Shown here: positions 1-12,396 of the stretch, piece by piece
How the letters are laid out: every line of letters starts with the position of its first letter
Position numbering within the stretch: the first letter of the stretch is position 1
Source: Orientallactaga sibirica
Lineage: Eukaryota; Chordata; Mammalia; Rodentia; Dipodidae
DNA: 64,000 bases
Assembly: GCA_036365145.1 (NCBI GenBank)
Contig: JAEOAD010000034.1
Coordinates: 16,583,501 to 16,647,500, forward strand
Direction of reading: 5' to 3'
Notes under the pieces: model-generated
Database searches by the model: none
Told to the model about the DNA's origin: nothing
The model's input: only the letters and a program-made list of their open reading frames with translations
Translations under genes and position numbers: made by a program

Positions 1-851
1 GGGATCTCATGAAGCTGAAAAGTTTTTTCACAGATAAATATACAATACCCAAAGCCAACAGATTACCCACAGAATGGGAGAAAATTATTGCCAGCTATAC
101 AACTGACAGAGGCCTAATTTCTAGAATTTACAAAGAACTCCAAAGCCTAAACAATAAAATGTCAAACAACCCACTCACAAAATGGTGCAGAGAACTGCAC
201 AGGGAGTTCTCAGAGGAAGAAATACAAATGGTAAACACACACTTAAGAAAATGTACAACATCCCTAATCATCAGGGAAATGCAAATTAAAACAACTATGA
301 GATTCCACCTTATCCCAGTAAGGATAGCTAACATTAAAAAAACTAATGAAAACAAATGCTAGCAAGCCTGTGGAGAAATAGGAACCCTTTTCACTGCTGG
401 TGGGAATGTAAAATGGTACAAACATTATGGAAAGCAATATCGAGACTCCTGAATAGATTAACTATACTCCTACCAATAGATCCAGTTATTCCCTTACTGG
501 GCATTTACCCTAAAAGCTCCAAGCCTCAGATCAGAGAGATTCACTCAACCATGTTTATAGCTGCTCAATTCATAAGAGCTAAGAGCTGGAATCAACCCAG
601 ATGTCCATCATCAGCTGAATGGATCAGAAAGATATAGTATATGTACACTATGGAATTCTACGCAGCAGTAAGGAAAAAATCAAACAATAAAATTTGAAAA
701 AAATGGTCAAACATGGAACAGATAATTCTCAGTGAGCTCACCCAATCACAAAAAGATAATCATCGCATGGTCTCATTCATCTGTGGCTCCTAACCTGAAT
801 CCACCCGAGATGCTGCCATACCTAATAAGTACCTTGAGGACCAGGAAATAG
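1..851 (+). pseudogene. L1 ORF2 C-terminal remnant (Cys-rich domain)
   Basis: ORF2p is the L1 endonuclease/reverse transcriptase; this piece is its C-terminal segment with the Cys/His region. Frame one (9-362) gives [13 protein letters not shown] and similar. After a frameshift near 356, a second frame (356-637) contains HCWWECKMVQTLW and PVIPLLGIYPK, both classic L1 ORF2 C-terminal motifs. A third segment carries the conserved MYTMEFYAA-type stretch and runs to a TAG near 849-851. At least one frameshift makes it non-functional. The final stretch after the usual L1 end is shared with two other copies here. Confidence 0.88.
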
Positions 852-925
852 GGAGGGTGGAACAGGAGGGGAGGGAAAGGGTAGGGGGGAGAATAAGAAT
901 AGGAGGGAGGATTAGGGTTGGGGGA
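849..925 (+). repeat. G-rich polypurine tract of L1 3' UTR
   Basis: An almost pure purine run with repeated GGG/GGGG blocks follows the ORF2 stop. L1 3' UTRs of several mammals carry a guanine-rich tract in this position that can form a G-quadruplex. The other L1 copies here carry it in the same place (53196-53236; 18727-18772; complement near 36998-37040). Confidence 0.8.
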
Positions 926-2252
926 CCCAACAAATAGGGACCCAAATGGAAATGGTATCATAAAATCATGTATTCTGAACAACAGGCTAAAACATTTATC
1001 CTTCAGCAGGCCCATAGAGGGAGCACCTGAATCACAAGGCCCTGGAGAGGCCATCATGAAGACTAACCTTAATCTTTTCCTGTTTCTCTCTGTGTGTCTC
1101 TCTCTGTGTCTCTCTCTCTCCCTCTCCTATCTATGCTCTGTTTCCCTTTTATTTTACCTATATTTTTCTTCCTTTATCTTCCTTGGTGCTGACTTTTAAC
1201 TCCCAGTATCAGCATGCAGTTAACTTGCACAATGAGCCTTTGATCAGAGAGACCTACAAGGTTTTCAAAAGAATACATATTTATGTCAGAGTTCTTGCTA
1301 ACCCACCAAAGGTTAATGGTAAGACGCTACTGCCGAAGACACCATATGCTGTTGGGATGGAACCTGGAGTTACCTGGTTGGAATCTGAAAGAGGATCAGT
1401 CCCCAGATAGTTAGCTTGTCTAGTGCCAGAGGGTGCTACATGAGCAACTGGGGGAAAATGACTGACATATTTCCAAACAACTTGCAGTCTAAGCTACTCA
1501 GCAGTACACAACCTGACATGATGCTCAAACAAGTACAATAGTGGCACACAACATGGTGGGTAACCAACTGTTCTTGACTTGGCTAATAGATCCACTCAGT
1601 GGAATGGAACTCATAGCTGGATTTGGGAAACAAGTCAAAACCATGTACAAAAAAATGAACCCATTCTCCAATATCAAGCTGCCACCAATTGTGGGCTAAA
1701 AGAGGGCCTATGCATATAAAATTCTCTCTAAAATAACAATGGTGCTCACCTCTCTCTCCATTGGAGAATTTGCTTCTCTTTTTCAGATGAATGCCAAAAC
1801 TGAAGGGAGGATCAGCCTATCACACCTCACCAGGGCCCCAGCTGAAACCATAGAGTTACAGGGGAAATGGACAAGAGTGCAGCTTTCTTGGTGAACCTGG
1901 CAACAGTACAAGGCTGAAGGAGATGACCACAGAGAACATTCAACTCCTACTAAGCCAGATATCCAGAGACACAGAGGCTCCCAAGACCTCATCACTGAAG
2001 TAGAACTAAAATGAACCCAACGTGGCACAGGGAAATTCGCTGAAGTGGGGACAGAAAGAGTGTTAGAGCCACAAGTAGGGTCATTATGCACAGAGACTTT
2101 GCCTCTCCCCTATAACTGTTGGCTACCCCCATAATGCAATGGCCCACACTCCCAAATAAGTTGGGTCCCTTCAGAGAGGGGAGGACAGGGAGGGGGCTAC
2201 CTGAGGCACCAACATTAATGTAAAATTAAGATAAATTAAATAAAATAAAAAT

Positions 2253-3220
2253 TTGAAATCCTATTTAATTTAGTTTGATTCAAGTGTTTTCTTACTACTA
2301 CCATTGCTACGTCCACTTTTTATATGTTCTCCAAGTTTTTGAAAGAAGGTCAAGCTGCCATTTTGAAGGAGGCAGAATGTCCAGAATCAAATCATTTTCT
2401 CCTCTATTTGGGTCTAGCACTTATCTTTACTATTCTATCTCAGCATGTTAAACATATATAATGTCATATATTTTAGTTAATTTCTAAATGGATAATAGTA
2501 ATAAAATATATACTTAAGGTTGTGTGAAAATTAATGAGAATTATCTAAGCAAAATGATAATCATGCTGAGTGAGGCAGAGTAAGTTCAGTCCTGTTATTT
2601 CTCATCATGGTAATCATCAGCAGCAGTATTTTCATGCATATATTACAGAAGTATTTTTGTCTCACCAAACCACAGCCTATATTTTTATATCTTTGTCTCA
2701 CATAAAGCATGACGCTCACTGAGAAATTTTGATTAATCTCATTTTTAACAGTCCATCATTCTCTGTCATGGAAATGTAGCATCTCAGAATTGGAAGGAAT
2801 CATGTTCTCTTTTCAATCTAGAGCTTGAATTTTCACATCAATAGTATCTACATATTTATCAAGGATGACCATGAAACATCTGCATTTAATAAGCCCCAAA
2901 GTAAATGATTGTTTTGCTTATATACTCTTTAGCTAAGTAAATGAATAATTTCCATTCTTCTTGTTTTTTATGATTGAACCAAGGAAGAATGGATGGATAA
3001 ATGAGTAATGGCCAGATATTTAATCTCTTCAATAACTCTAGTAACACTTTACAGGACATTATAATTCCAATAAGTCTCTAATGAGCTTGTGTACATTATC
3101 CAACTAGTTTCACATCAGCAGTTGAATACTTTAGTGAGTATAGATTCATTACCTTTCAAAGAATACACTCATTTTAATAAGGGTTCTTAATGTAAAGGTC
3201 ATAAAATATGTAAATATTAT
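2253..3220. other. Unassigned AT-rich intergenic DNA
   Basis: No open reading frame of note and no repeat family I recognise. AT-rich, with no periodicity or long inverted repeat that I can see. Confidence 0.5.
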
Positions 3221-3230
3221 AAAATAAGTA

Positions 3231-3429
3231 CATTGGGCTGGAGAGATGGCTTGGTGGTTAAGGCATTTGCCTGCAAAGCCAAAGTTCCCAGTTTGACTCT
3301 CCAGGACCCATGTAAGCTAAATGCACAAGGGGTCACATGCATCTGGAGTTTGTTTGCAGTGGTTAGAGGCCCTGGTGTGCCCATTCTCTCTCTCTCTCAA
3401 ATAAATAAATAAAATATATTTTAAAAAAG
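3231..3429 (+). mobile_element. tRNA-derived SINE (CT-rich/AAATAAAT tail family)
   Basis: Starts GGGCTGGAGAGATGGCTT at about 3235. An A-box-like block lies in the head (GGCTTGGTGGTTAAG) and a B-box-like block about 50 bases in. The body contains GGAGTTTGTTTGCAGTGG, followed by a CT run and an AAATAAATAAATAAAA tail. It is flanked by the 10-bp duplication AAAATAAGTA at 3221-3230 and 3430-3439, which defines the insertion. Such SINEs are transcribed by RNA polymerase III and moved by L1 proteins. This is the clearest short-form copy in the window. Confidence 0.93.
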
Positions 3430-3439
3430 AAAATAAGTA

Positions 3440-4241
3440 TGTTAAACAGTGAAAAATACAAGCATGGATAGATATATAAAAAGATAGCAGAGTTAGAAGA
3501 GAGGGAAGAAAAGATGGAACAGAGACAACAGCACTCACCTCTGCTCCCCTGAATTTGAAGGTAAATGTCTAGACTTCAACAAGAGGCATGAAGTATGTAA
3601 AAGAAAGTGAGAATCACAGTCAATTGCAGATTGTTAAACTAGATAAAATATAGAACTATTCAATGGTGGATTTGAAGAGGAAAGCCACACTCTAATATAA
3701 AGCACTAAAAAAAGTGATAGAGAAGGGTGAGAATCCCTACTCCTTTACTCTGGATCATTAAACAAAGGAAAAAAGAAAAATCTCCAGAAGCAAAGATAAG
3801 CCTACCAATATTTTATACAGAAGCATAACATGGTATGTGAAGCAGATCTTGGGAAACCACTTAGTGCTCATTCTCTGCAATACTGCCTACTACACTAGGC
3901 TAGGCAAGGAGGGAGCAGATCATAAGAAGTTCTGCAAAAAAATCACTGTACTCGGAAATGTAAAAATCAGAAACACTTAATAACCTCATAGTGGCTGTTC
4001 TTACACCCACAAAACCTGTACAGTTCTGAGCCCATCAACCTTTTTACATGGAGGACTAAGGACAACAAGAACAAGCAAGACATCAAAACACAAAAAGGTC
4101 TACTTGGAGACCTGAACTGAAATTCAGTGGATAAACTATATTCAAGCTAAGGCTTTAGATTCGGAATAGAAAGGTAGTTTGAGTGCTGATAATTCAGCAT
4201 CTCCACCTGCAAAAACAAAATCATTTCTCTTAATACCCCAT
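3440..4241. other. Unassigned intergenic DNA
   Basis: No gene or recognised repeat. Several A-rich stretches. Confidence 0.45.
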
Positions 4242-4607
4242 TGTGGTGATTTGAGTCAGGTGTCTCTCATAAATTCATGTGTTCTGAATTCTAGGTCTCC
4301 AGCTGATGGCAATTTGTGAATTTGAGCCTCCTGGAGGAGCTGTGATGTTGGGGGCTGGCTTATGGGTATTATAGACCACTTCTCCTTGCCAGTACTTGTC
4401 TCACCCTCCTGCCACAGTTTTGCCATCTGCTGTGGCAGAAGTTACACCTTGGAGTATACATTGGGCTATTAGCAGCTAAGCTGGATGGCCAGCCTCTGCT
4501 CATGCCATTGTTTTCCCTGTCATCATGAAGTTTATCCGCCAGTCTGTAAGCAAAAATAAACCCTTTTTGGATAAGCACTTTGGACCAGTAATGAGGTTAT
4601 TACAACA
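4242..4607 (+). mobile_element. ORR1-type LTR (ERVL-MaLR)
   Basis: Begins TGTGGTGATTTGAGTCAGGT and ends TTACAACA. Internal landmarks match the ORR1 pattern as I remember it: GTGTTCTGAATTCTAGGT, CCAGCTGATGGCAATTT, GCCTCCTGGAGGAG, GGGCTGGCTTATGGGT, and a polyadenylation region GTAAGCAAAAATAAACCC. MaLR LTRs belong to non-autonomous class III endogenous retrovirus relatives. Internal sequence follows directly, so this is a 5' LTR and not a solo LTR. No coding capacity. Confidence 0.85.
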
Positions 4608-5663
4608 GTAAAATTGGTATCTGAAAAGGGATCATTCTGATTGAAACCTCTGTGCTTTTGGACTTTTGGAATGGATTTGCAGGAGGAATGTGGGAGAATT
4701 TGAAACCTTACTCAAAGAGAAGCCTTGAAGTGCTAAAGGCAATTTGATGAACCATATTGGTCACAGTTGAAAGACCTAAATGCAGTAAGAACTATGGACT
4801 GTGAGGTTTAGCTTATGAGGGGAAGAAAGAACTTGGTAAGTACTGAGCCAGAAGCAATTTGTATGAGAGACTTGCTGCATCAAAATTATGACCTGTGTCC
4901 TGAGAATTTGTGCAGGGTTGCAATGTGCTGAAGTGGACTGGTATGAACAGATGGATATGGCACAGGAATAAATGAATGTTTCTGGCTGAAGGCAATAGCT
5001 CAGTTCAGTGGCAAATGTTTGAGAGATTACAACTATTCAGATTGGACCAGTTATTCTGTGTGGGATAGCAGAAATAATGGTTTGAAAGTAGGGTACCTGA
5101 ATATGGAAGGAGTGTCCTGCTCTTCAAAGTTGGATTTATTCCCCCCTGGATTAACAAATTTGGTAGCCTACCTGGTACTATGGGGTATAAAAAATGTAGG
5201 AAAGAGAGAGTCATTGGATTTGTAATGTACTTTTGTTTTCTGGAACTAGCCATGGGCAATATGAATCTGGGTTGTTGGAAATCCCTCCATGGAGAGGGTC
5301 AATGAAGCCATAAGGATGGACCTGTGTATTGTAGTGGAGACCTGACCTGGTGGCCAGGCCAGGACTGTGGGATAGCTACAAAGGAGAACTGGCAGCACTG
5401 AATGGAGTATACCTTGGGCTATGAGCAGCTGAGCTAAAGGAGCAGAGACTCATGACTGGTTAGAGTTGTTGGCCTTGGAGCTATAGAATTTGATGTTTGA
5501 ACTGTTGTTTTAAAATCTTGTGTTGGTTCAATGTTTCTTTGCCATGCCCAGTGCCATTTTTTCAGTGTGAATGTTTACTGTTTTATTTTTGGTTTTACAG
5601 GTAACATTTAAAAGACCTTGTACTATGGGGCTATTTAACCACTTTGGGGTTTAAAAACTATAT
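4608..5663 (+). mobile_element. MaLR internal region, non-coding, 3' LTR missing
   Basis: Directly follows the LTR and starts with the MaLR-like GTAAAATTGGTATCTGAAAA. Purine-rich internal sequence continues to about 5663, where a minus-strand L1 interrupts it. No gag/pol-like frame longer than about 80 residues is present, as expected because MaLRs lack functional genes. I find no matching 3' LTR on the far side of the L1 insertions, so the 3' part is deleted or too diverged to see. The internal assignment rests on position and general similarity, so it is less certain than the LTR. Confidence 0.6.
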
Positions 5664-6349
5664 GAACTTTTTTTGAATTTTGTATTTATTAATTAGAAAG
5701 TTCTATAGATACATCATATGTTAGTACCACCATTAACATCCCCCATGCCCCTGTTTCACTGAGGGCTTTCCACAGTAGGATTGCTGGTACTTCTCTTACG
5801 TTTGCAGGGTACAGATGTGAATGCATCATTCAGTCATTGTAAGGGGAAGGCAGTGCCCCTGGACATTCCCTTCTACTCTGTGGCTCCTACATTCTTTCTG
5901 CCCCCTCTTCTGCAAACTTCCCTGAGCCATGATGGGTATGGGTTAAGTCTGCTTTAGTGTTGTGCTCTCAGTGGGTTCTGGATTTCTGTTTGGTGCCTTT
6001 TGAGTGTCCTCTGTGTCTGTCTCCATGACCCTGGTGTTGATTGACAAGCTCGCTATTGAAGCAGCATTCTTCCTCCTCTTGCCAATTCCTTTGTGGTTTC
6101 AATTGGGCCTTGGCTGGTGTGTGAAGAGTGGATTATATCCTTGTTTAGCTGCCTTCTGTAAAAGAAAAGTAGATTCTCCATTGGAGACTGTGGTCAGCAT
6201 ATGTTCAATGGGATAAGCATTATTAATTAAGAGAGATTTAGGTGGGTGCAAACATGGTTTTGGCTAAAGACTTGAAAAAGCTTCTTGTTGGTGTCCATGA
6301 AATCAGTGTCCATAGGATTCTGACTCAGTTACTCATTCCACCAATAGAA
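5664..6349 (-). mobile_element. L1 3' UTR fragment, 5'-truncated
   Basis: Reads as the complement of the L1 3' UTR: a T-rich tail complement at 5664-5700, then blocks shared with 35270-36000 and 38050-38760 (CTGTGGCTCCTACATTCTTTC, trimmed here; GATTCTCCATTGGAGA). It stops inside the 3' UTR at about 6345, where a second minus-strand L1 tail starts. Short 5'-truncated copies are the usual product of incomplete reverse transcription. No coding sequence. Confidence 0.85.
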
Positions 6350-8978
6350 ACTTTAAAAAATTTTATTTTTATTAGATATGGACTTATTTAGTATGTAAAC
6401 AATACATGTTGGTACCATCCTTTCCTTCACCCCTGCCCCTTTTCTGAAGAGGGCCTCCTCATTGGGGATGCAAGGTCAACCCCACAGAGATTGTGGGTCA
6501 TAGATTGTGGGGAGAAGGGGTCAGATATGGGGGAGGGGCAATGTCTCTGTGAATAATGTCCCAACTTGTAGCTCTAACAATCTTCCCACCCCCTCTTCCA
6601 CAAAATTCCCTGAGCCATGTTGGGTACATTTTAAGTCTACTTCAGTGATGGGCTCTTAGGAGCCTCTGGATCTCTGGTTTGGTAGGTGTTGAGTGTCCTC
6701 GGTGTCTATCTCCTTCACCCATATGCTGATATCAGGTTTACAGAAAAAGCAGCACATTTACTCATTTGCCCAATTCCTCTGTGGTTTCAACTGGGGCAGG
6801 AATGAAATGGACTGGGTTGTTTATCTCCTCAGATCCTGCTCCCTTCTAAAAAAATAGAAGCAGATTCTCCAGAGGAGAATGAGGTCAGCACTTGTTAAAT
6901 GGGATAACCATTATTAACTTAGAATTTAAAGAGGTGTAGATGCCCTTATATCCCAAGATTAGTGGGAACTTGACATTGGAAATCAAAATCATTACCTGGA
7001 TATAATTCTGACTTGTTTCCCATTTCCAGATATTGTTTCCTTTTCACTGAGTGGATCTGTTAGCAAATCCAAGAGCAGTTGGTTACCCAACATGGCTGTG
7101 TGCCACTATTGCACTCGTGTGAGCATCATCTTAGGTTGTTTGCTTCTAAGTACTTTAGGCTTTGAGTTGCTCAGACAGGTGTTGGCCACTTTCCCCCAGT
7201 AGCTCATGTAGTGCCTTCCAGCACTAGATGGACTGTCTGGGGACTGGCTGTCTTCTGTGTTCCAACCAGGTCTCTTCATGATCCATGCCAACAGCATATG
7301 GTGTCTTTAGCAGTAGGTTCTTACCATTAATCTCTGGTGGATAATCAAATGCTCTAACAGAAGTCTGTCTTGTATGTTTTTGGAGACCTTATAGGTCTCT
7401 CTGATCACCCACTCATTGTGGATGTTAATGGCATCCTGGTTTAGGGAATTACAGGCCAGTGCCAAGGCAAATGAATAAAGAAAAAAGAAACAAAAGAGAA
7501 ACAGGAGAAACTTAAGGTTAGGCTTTGTCTCACCCTCTCCAGTACCCTTCGAGGCAGGTGCTCCTCCTAAGGTCCTGTGGATGGTTCAACCTTTTAATCT
7601 AACTTCCAGGATATAGGTTTATATTGTACCAGTTCAATTTGTGTTCAGTTTTGTGTTCCCCCTGACCCTTTCACTTCCCCAAGCCCTACCTGTCCTATTG
7701 TCCAAGCCTCAAGATGCCATTCAGATATGACAGCAACTCAGGCTAATCCAAGTTAGGAACCACAGATGAGTGAGATATGAGATGATTATCTTTCTGTGAC
7801 TGTGTGAGTTCACTTACTATGATCTGTTCCAACTTCGATTATTTTTCTACAAATTTTATTGTGTCTTTTTTTTCTTACTACTGAGTAGAATTCCATTGTG
7901 TAGATACACCACATCTTGGGTATCCATTCATCTAGTGGTGGTCATCTGGGTTGATTACAGTCTTTACTATTATGAATTGAGCAGCTATAAACATAGTTGA
8001 GCAAATATTTCTGAATTGAGGTGTGAAGGTTTTAAGATAAATGCCCTGTAAGGGAATAACAGGGCCTGTTAGTAACTCTATAGTCATCCTTTTCAGGAGT
8101 CTCTATATTGATTTCCATAGTGGTTGTACCAGCTTACATTCCCACCAACAGTGAGTGAGTGTTCCTATTTCTACATATTCTTACCAACATTTGTTTTCAT
8201 TTGATATTTTAATGTTTGCTATCCTTACTGGGATAAGGTGGAATCTCATAGTTGTTTAATTTGCATTTTCCTAATAGTTAGGGATGTTGAACATTTTCTT
8301 AAATGTGTGTGAGCCATTTGCAATTCTTTGTCTTAGAACTCTCTACTCAATTTTCAGACCTATTTTTGGAGTGAGTTATTTGATTTTTATTGTTTATTTT
8401 CTTGAGTTCTTTGTAGATTCTAGATATTGGGCTTCTGTCAGTGGTATTGCTGTTGAAGAATTTCTCCCATTCAGTGGGTAATCTATTGGCTCTACTTCTG
8501 GTATATTTGTCTCTGTAAAAGTTTTTTTTAGCTTCATGAGATCCCGTTGGTTGAGTGCTTGTTCAGTTTCCTGGGATACTGAGGTTTTGTTCAGTAAGTC
8601 TTTTCCCAGTCCTATATCATAGAATGTTCTTCATATTTTTTCTACCAATAGTTGAAGAGTTTCAGGTCCTATATTGATGTTTTTAATCCATTCAGCCTTG
8701 ATTTTTGTGTTTGAAGACAGGAGTGGGTCTAATTTCATTTATCTACATCTGGTCATCCAATTTTCCCAACACCATTTGTTGAAGATGCTGACCTTTCTCC
8801 AGTCTACATTATTGGCAACTTTGTCAAAGATCTAGTAGCTACAGTTACTTGACCTAAGGTCTGGGTATTCAATTCTGTTCCATTGTTCTTTTTCTGTTTT
8901 TATTCCAGTACTATGCTGTTTTTGTTACTATAGCTTTGTAATATAGCTTTATATCAGGTATGGTGATACTGACAGAGG

Positions 8979-8998
8979 TTTTTTTTTTTTTTTTTTTT
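8979..8998. repeat. T20 homopolymer inside L1 ORF2
   Basis: A run of 20 T, equal to poly(A) in the L1 sense strand. It expands an A-rich site in ORF2 and adds to its frame damage. Confidence 0.9.
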
Positions 8999-10750
8999 CC
9001 CCTGAGCATATGTTTGAGATCATTTTTTTCAACATCTGTGAAGAATGATTTTTATTGGTATTACATTGGTTACATCTGTATATTGCTTCTGGTAAAATTT
9101 TCATTTTCACAATATTAATTATACCTATCTAGTTGCATGGGAGGTCTTTCCATCTTTTCAAGTCCTCCTCAATTATTTTCTTTAATTTTTTTTAATGTTT
9201 TTGTTATATAGGTCTTTCATATCCTTGGTTAGTATTATTCCAAGGTATTTAATTTTTTTGTTCCTATTGAAAATGGTGCAGCCTTGCTTATTTCTTTCTC
9301 CACAATTTGTCCTTTGCATAGAGAAAGGCTATGGATTTTTGTGTGTTGATTTTGTATCCTGCCACTTTACTGAAGGGATTAATCACCTTTAGAAATTTTG
9401 AGATGGAGACTTTCAGGTTACTTATGTGCAGGATAATGTCATCTGCAAATAGGACTAACTTGATTTCTTTTCCAATTTGTTTCTCTTTTATCTCTTTCTC
9501 CTATCTTATTGCTTGGGCTAGGACACCTAGTACTATGTTGAAGAGTAGGGGTGACAACGGACACCCCTGTCTTGTTCCTTGTATCAGTAGAAACTCCATG
9601 AGTATTTCCTCATTAAGTATCATTTGGGCTTTAGGTACTTTATATATAGCCTTATTTGTGTTGAGATATAAACCATCCATGTCTATTCTCCCCAATGTTT
9701 TGGTCATAAAGTGGTGTTGTATTTTGTCAGAGGTCTTCTCTGCACCAATTGAGATGATCAAGTGCTTTTTGTAATTACATTTATTTATATGGTGTATTAT
9801 GTTGACCCATTACCACATGATAAACTATTCTTGCATCCCTTGTGTGAAGCCTTCTTGATCAAGGTGGATAATGCTTTTGATATGTTGCTGAATTCAGATT
9901 GTGAGGATTTTCTTTAGGATCTTTGCAACTAAATTCATCAGGGATATAGGCATATAGTTTCTTTTCTTGTTATCTCTCTCTCTGGTTTTGGTATTAGGGT
10001 GATGATCGCTTCAGAAAAGGAGTGGGGGAGGATTCCCTGCTCTCTAATTATGTGAAACAGTTTGAGAAATTTGGTTTTAATTCTTCAATGAAGAACCCCT
10101 TAGGACTTCCCCTTAGTACTGCCTTCATTGTGTCACATAAATTTTAGTAAGTTGTGTTTTCAGCATTTAATTCTAAGAATTTTACAATTTATTTTTTGTT
10201 TTCTTCCACAACATATTCATTGTTTTAAAGTTTGTTGTTCAGTCTCCAGGAGTTCCTGATGTGTCTGTTGTTGATTTCTAGCTTTAAAGCATTGTGATCT
10301 GATATGATGAAAGAAGTTACTTCAATTTTCCTAAATTTATGGAAGTTTGTTTTATAGACTACTGTATAGTCTATTTTGGAGAAGTTTCCATGGGCTGCTG
10401 AGAAGAATGTGTCTTCTGGAGAACTGAGATGGAAAGTTCTGTAGATGTCTGTTAGGTTACTTGATGTATAGTGTTGCTGAGCTCTATTATTTCTTTGTTG
10501 ATTTTCTGCCTGGATGATCTGTCTATTGATGATAGTGTAGTATTGAAGTTCCCAACTATGATGATGATGTTGTTTATTTCTGTTTTGTTGTTAAGTACAT
10601 TTTGCATTATAAACTGTGGTGTACCTGTGTTTGGCACATATACATTTATGATTTTGATGTCCCTAATTGGATCATTCCTTGATGATCCTTCTTTGTCCTT
10701 TTTGATTACTTATGATCTGAAGTCTGTTTTATCAGATATTAATATACCAA

Positions 10751-10970
10751 CAGAGAGAGATAGAGAGGGAGACAGATAGAGAATGGGTCACCAGCAGCCT
10801 CTCAGCTGCTGTGAACAAACTCCAGATGCTTGTGCCCCCTTGTGAGCAAGTGTGACATTGCACCCTTGAGTCACTTTGCATCTGGCTAAATGTGGGACCT
10901 GGAGATTGGAACCGGCATTCTTAGGCTTAGCAGGAAGGCGTCTTAACTGCTAAGGCATCTCTCCACCCCC
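10751..10970 (-). mobile_element. tRNA-derived SINE, long variant with 34-bp insertion
   Basis: The complement of the SINE head (CATCTCTCCACCCCC) ends at 10970. The body has CAGCTGCTGTGAACAAACTC instead of the common short-form sequence. It carries 34 extra bases at 10845-10878 that are absent from short copies; the same block is at 63791-63824. The left end is GA-rich without the AAATAAAT tail. It interrupts the L1 endonuclease sequence, so it is younger than that L1. Target duplication unclear. Confidence 0.85.
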
Positions 10971-11257
10971 AACACCCACTTTTTCTCATTTCCATTTGCT
11001 TGAAATATCATTTTCCATCCTTTCACCCTGAGGAGTTGTCTCTCTTTTGTGGTGAGGTGGGGTTCTTGAAAACAGTAGACAGAAGGGTCTATTTTTCTGA
11101 TCCACCTGTTAACTTGTGTATTTTGATGGCTGATTTAAGACCATTAATATTTAAGGTTATAATTGTGAGGTTTGATTTAATCCTTGCCATAATGGGTGAG
11201 TTATGGGATTTGGTGCTTTCTTCAACCTTGTACTTTTTGAGCCTGGTCTAGTTTTGC

Positions 11258-12340
11258 TTATTTTGATTTTCTTGTAGGCTCTTGAGATTGGTTGTATGGC
11301 TCTTCTGTGTGAAGTGCCCTCTGATGTAGTCTCTGTGGGTTTGTTTTTACTTGGAAGGTTTTCCTTTCACCATGTATTATGAGGAATACTTTTGCTGGGT
11401 ACAGTAGCTCAGGTTGGAAGCTATAGATTTTTAGACTTTGAAATATTCCATTCCAGGTCCTTCTGGATTTCAGGGTTTCCATTGAGAAATCTGAGGTAAT
11501 TCTGATGAGATTACATTTCTATGCAGTGAGTTGTTTCTCTCTTGGTGCTTTTAGCACTTCCTCTTTGTTTTTATTGTTAAGAGTTTTAACCATGATATGC
11601 CTTGAAGAGATTCTTCTTTGATCCTGTCTGTTTGGTGTTCTGTGGGCCTGTCTTTTGAGAGACTGGGAACATTTTCTTTAATAATTTTTTTGAATATGTT
11701 CTCTATGTTTCTGGCCTGGATTTCCTCTCCTTCTGGTATACCCATGATCTGGATGTTTGGTCATTTTACTGTATCCCATAGTTTCCTCATATTCTGTTCA
11801 CATGATGTTTTTGAACTTAGCAAAGTTTTTGGACTCCTGATGAATTCTTCTGTCTTGTGTTCCAGCTCAGAGGTTCTGTCTTCCACATGAGTAACTCTGT
11901 TACTGAAGGGTTCTAGAGAGATTTTTTTTTGTTGTTGTTTTCTGTTGTGTTATTTTGCATCATGTCCATCTATTTTTTGAGGGATGATTTCAGTTTGAGA
12001 TCTGATTTTCTTGATATTTCCTGGAATTCATTCTTACATTTGATAATGTCACCATTAAGCTTAATCAGCTGGTTATTTAGATCTTCCAGTTGTTGACTCA
12101 TCTTCAATTCATTTATATCTCTTTTGAGATCTTATGGTTTCCTTCACTTAAGTTAAGCCTAGTGAGAACAGCTGAGTGCTCTAAGAAATGATTCTACTCA
12201 ATTTTATTTATGCGATTGTTGCTTTTTTGTTGGCTTGCTTCCAGTTCAGCAATTCTTTTGAGCAGGGTCACATAGCTTGTGTTTTCATTTTGGGATTGAA
12301 TTTCTGTTGATTTTCCTATGATTTCATTGTGAGCTTCCAT
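11258..12340 (-). pseudogene. L1 ORF1 pseudogene
   Basis: ORF1p is the L1 RNA-binding, trimeric coiled-coil protein. The minus-strand start is ATGGAAGCTCACAATGAAAT at about 12340. The coiled-coil part lies at about 11900-12340. The RRM-like part is in the frame 11551-11745 (MGIPEGEEIQARNIENIF). The C-terminal domain is in the frame 11258-11482 (METLKSRRTWNG, FQPELLYPAKV). These match the conserved rodent ORF1 motifs ARRAWN and QPKLLYPAK. The frames are disconnected by stops and shifts, so no full protein can be made. Confidence 0.85.
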
Positions 12341-12373
12341 TGTGGGAGGAGGCATCCTTAGTGGAGATCTCTC

Positions 12374-12396
12374 TTTTTTTTTTTTTTTTTTTTTTT
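12374..12396. repeat. T23 run upstream of L1 ORF1 (A-rich in sense)
   Basis: 23 T on the plus strand, between the presumed 5' UTR and ORF1 of the minus-strand L1. Confidence 0.9.

Larger units (their letters stand above)
1..2252 (+). mobile_element. L1 LINE, 3' end (ORF2 C-terminus plus 3' UTR)
   Basis: The first bases match the ORF2 section that starts at 52325 in the full-length L1 of this window, and similarity continues to the A/T-rich tail with AATAAA-like motifs near 2235-2250. The C-terminal part of ORF2 (1 to about 851) is followed by a 3' UTR of about 1.4 kb. The UTR starts with a G-rich purine tract (about 849-925) and a CT-rich tract (about 1083-1130). The 5' part of the element lies outside the window, so its full length is unknown. 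Reading frames are broken, so this is a dead copy. Confidence 0.93.
7695..11190 (-). pseudogene. L1 ORF2 pseudogene (endonuclease-RT), SINE-interrupted
   Basis: Encoded on the minus strand from an ATG at about 11190 (ATGGCAAGGATTAAATC in sense) to a stop near 7695. The endonuclease part includes a frame at 10452-10637 ending with the LSSIDRSSRQKI block. The SINE at 10751-10970 splits the endonuclease. The reverse transcriptase frame 9501-9761 has DKIQHHFM and [17 protein letters not shown]. Downstream, the catalytic loop reads [11 protein letters not shown] (near 9440), so the metal-binding Asp pair is kept. The C-terminal part lies at 7700-8560 and begins just upstream of the Met-Lys-Leu region at about 8543. 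Stops and frameshifts abolish function. Confidence 0.88.

Noticed and set aside
3231..3429. Possible tRNA gene
   Set aside because: A- and B-box-like blocks are present, but the head cannot fold as a full tRNA and the unit has a SINE body, a tail and flanking duplications.
4608..5663. Retroviral gag/pol gene
   Set aside because: MaLR internal regions are non-coding and no frame here shows protease, RT or integrase motifs.
9331..9774. 147-codon plus-strand frame
   Set aside because: Antisense shadow of the L1 RT region, where the real minus-strand frame has the RT motifs.
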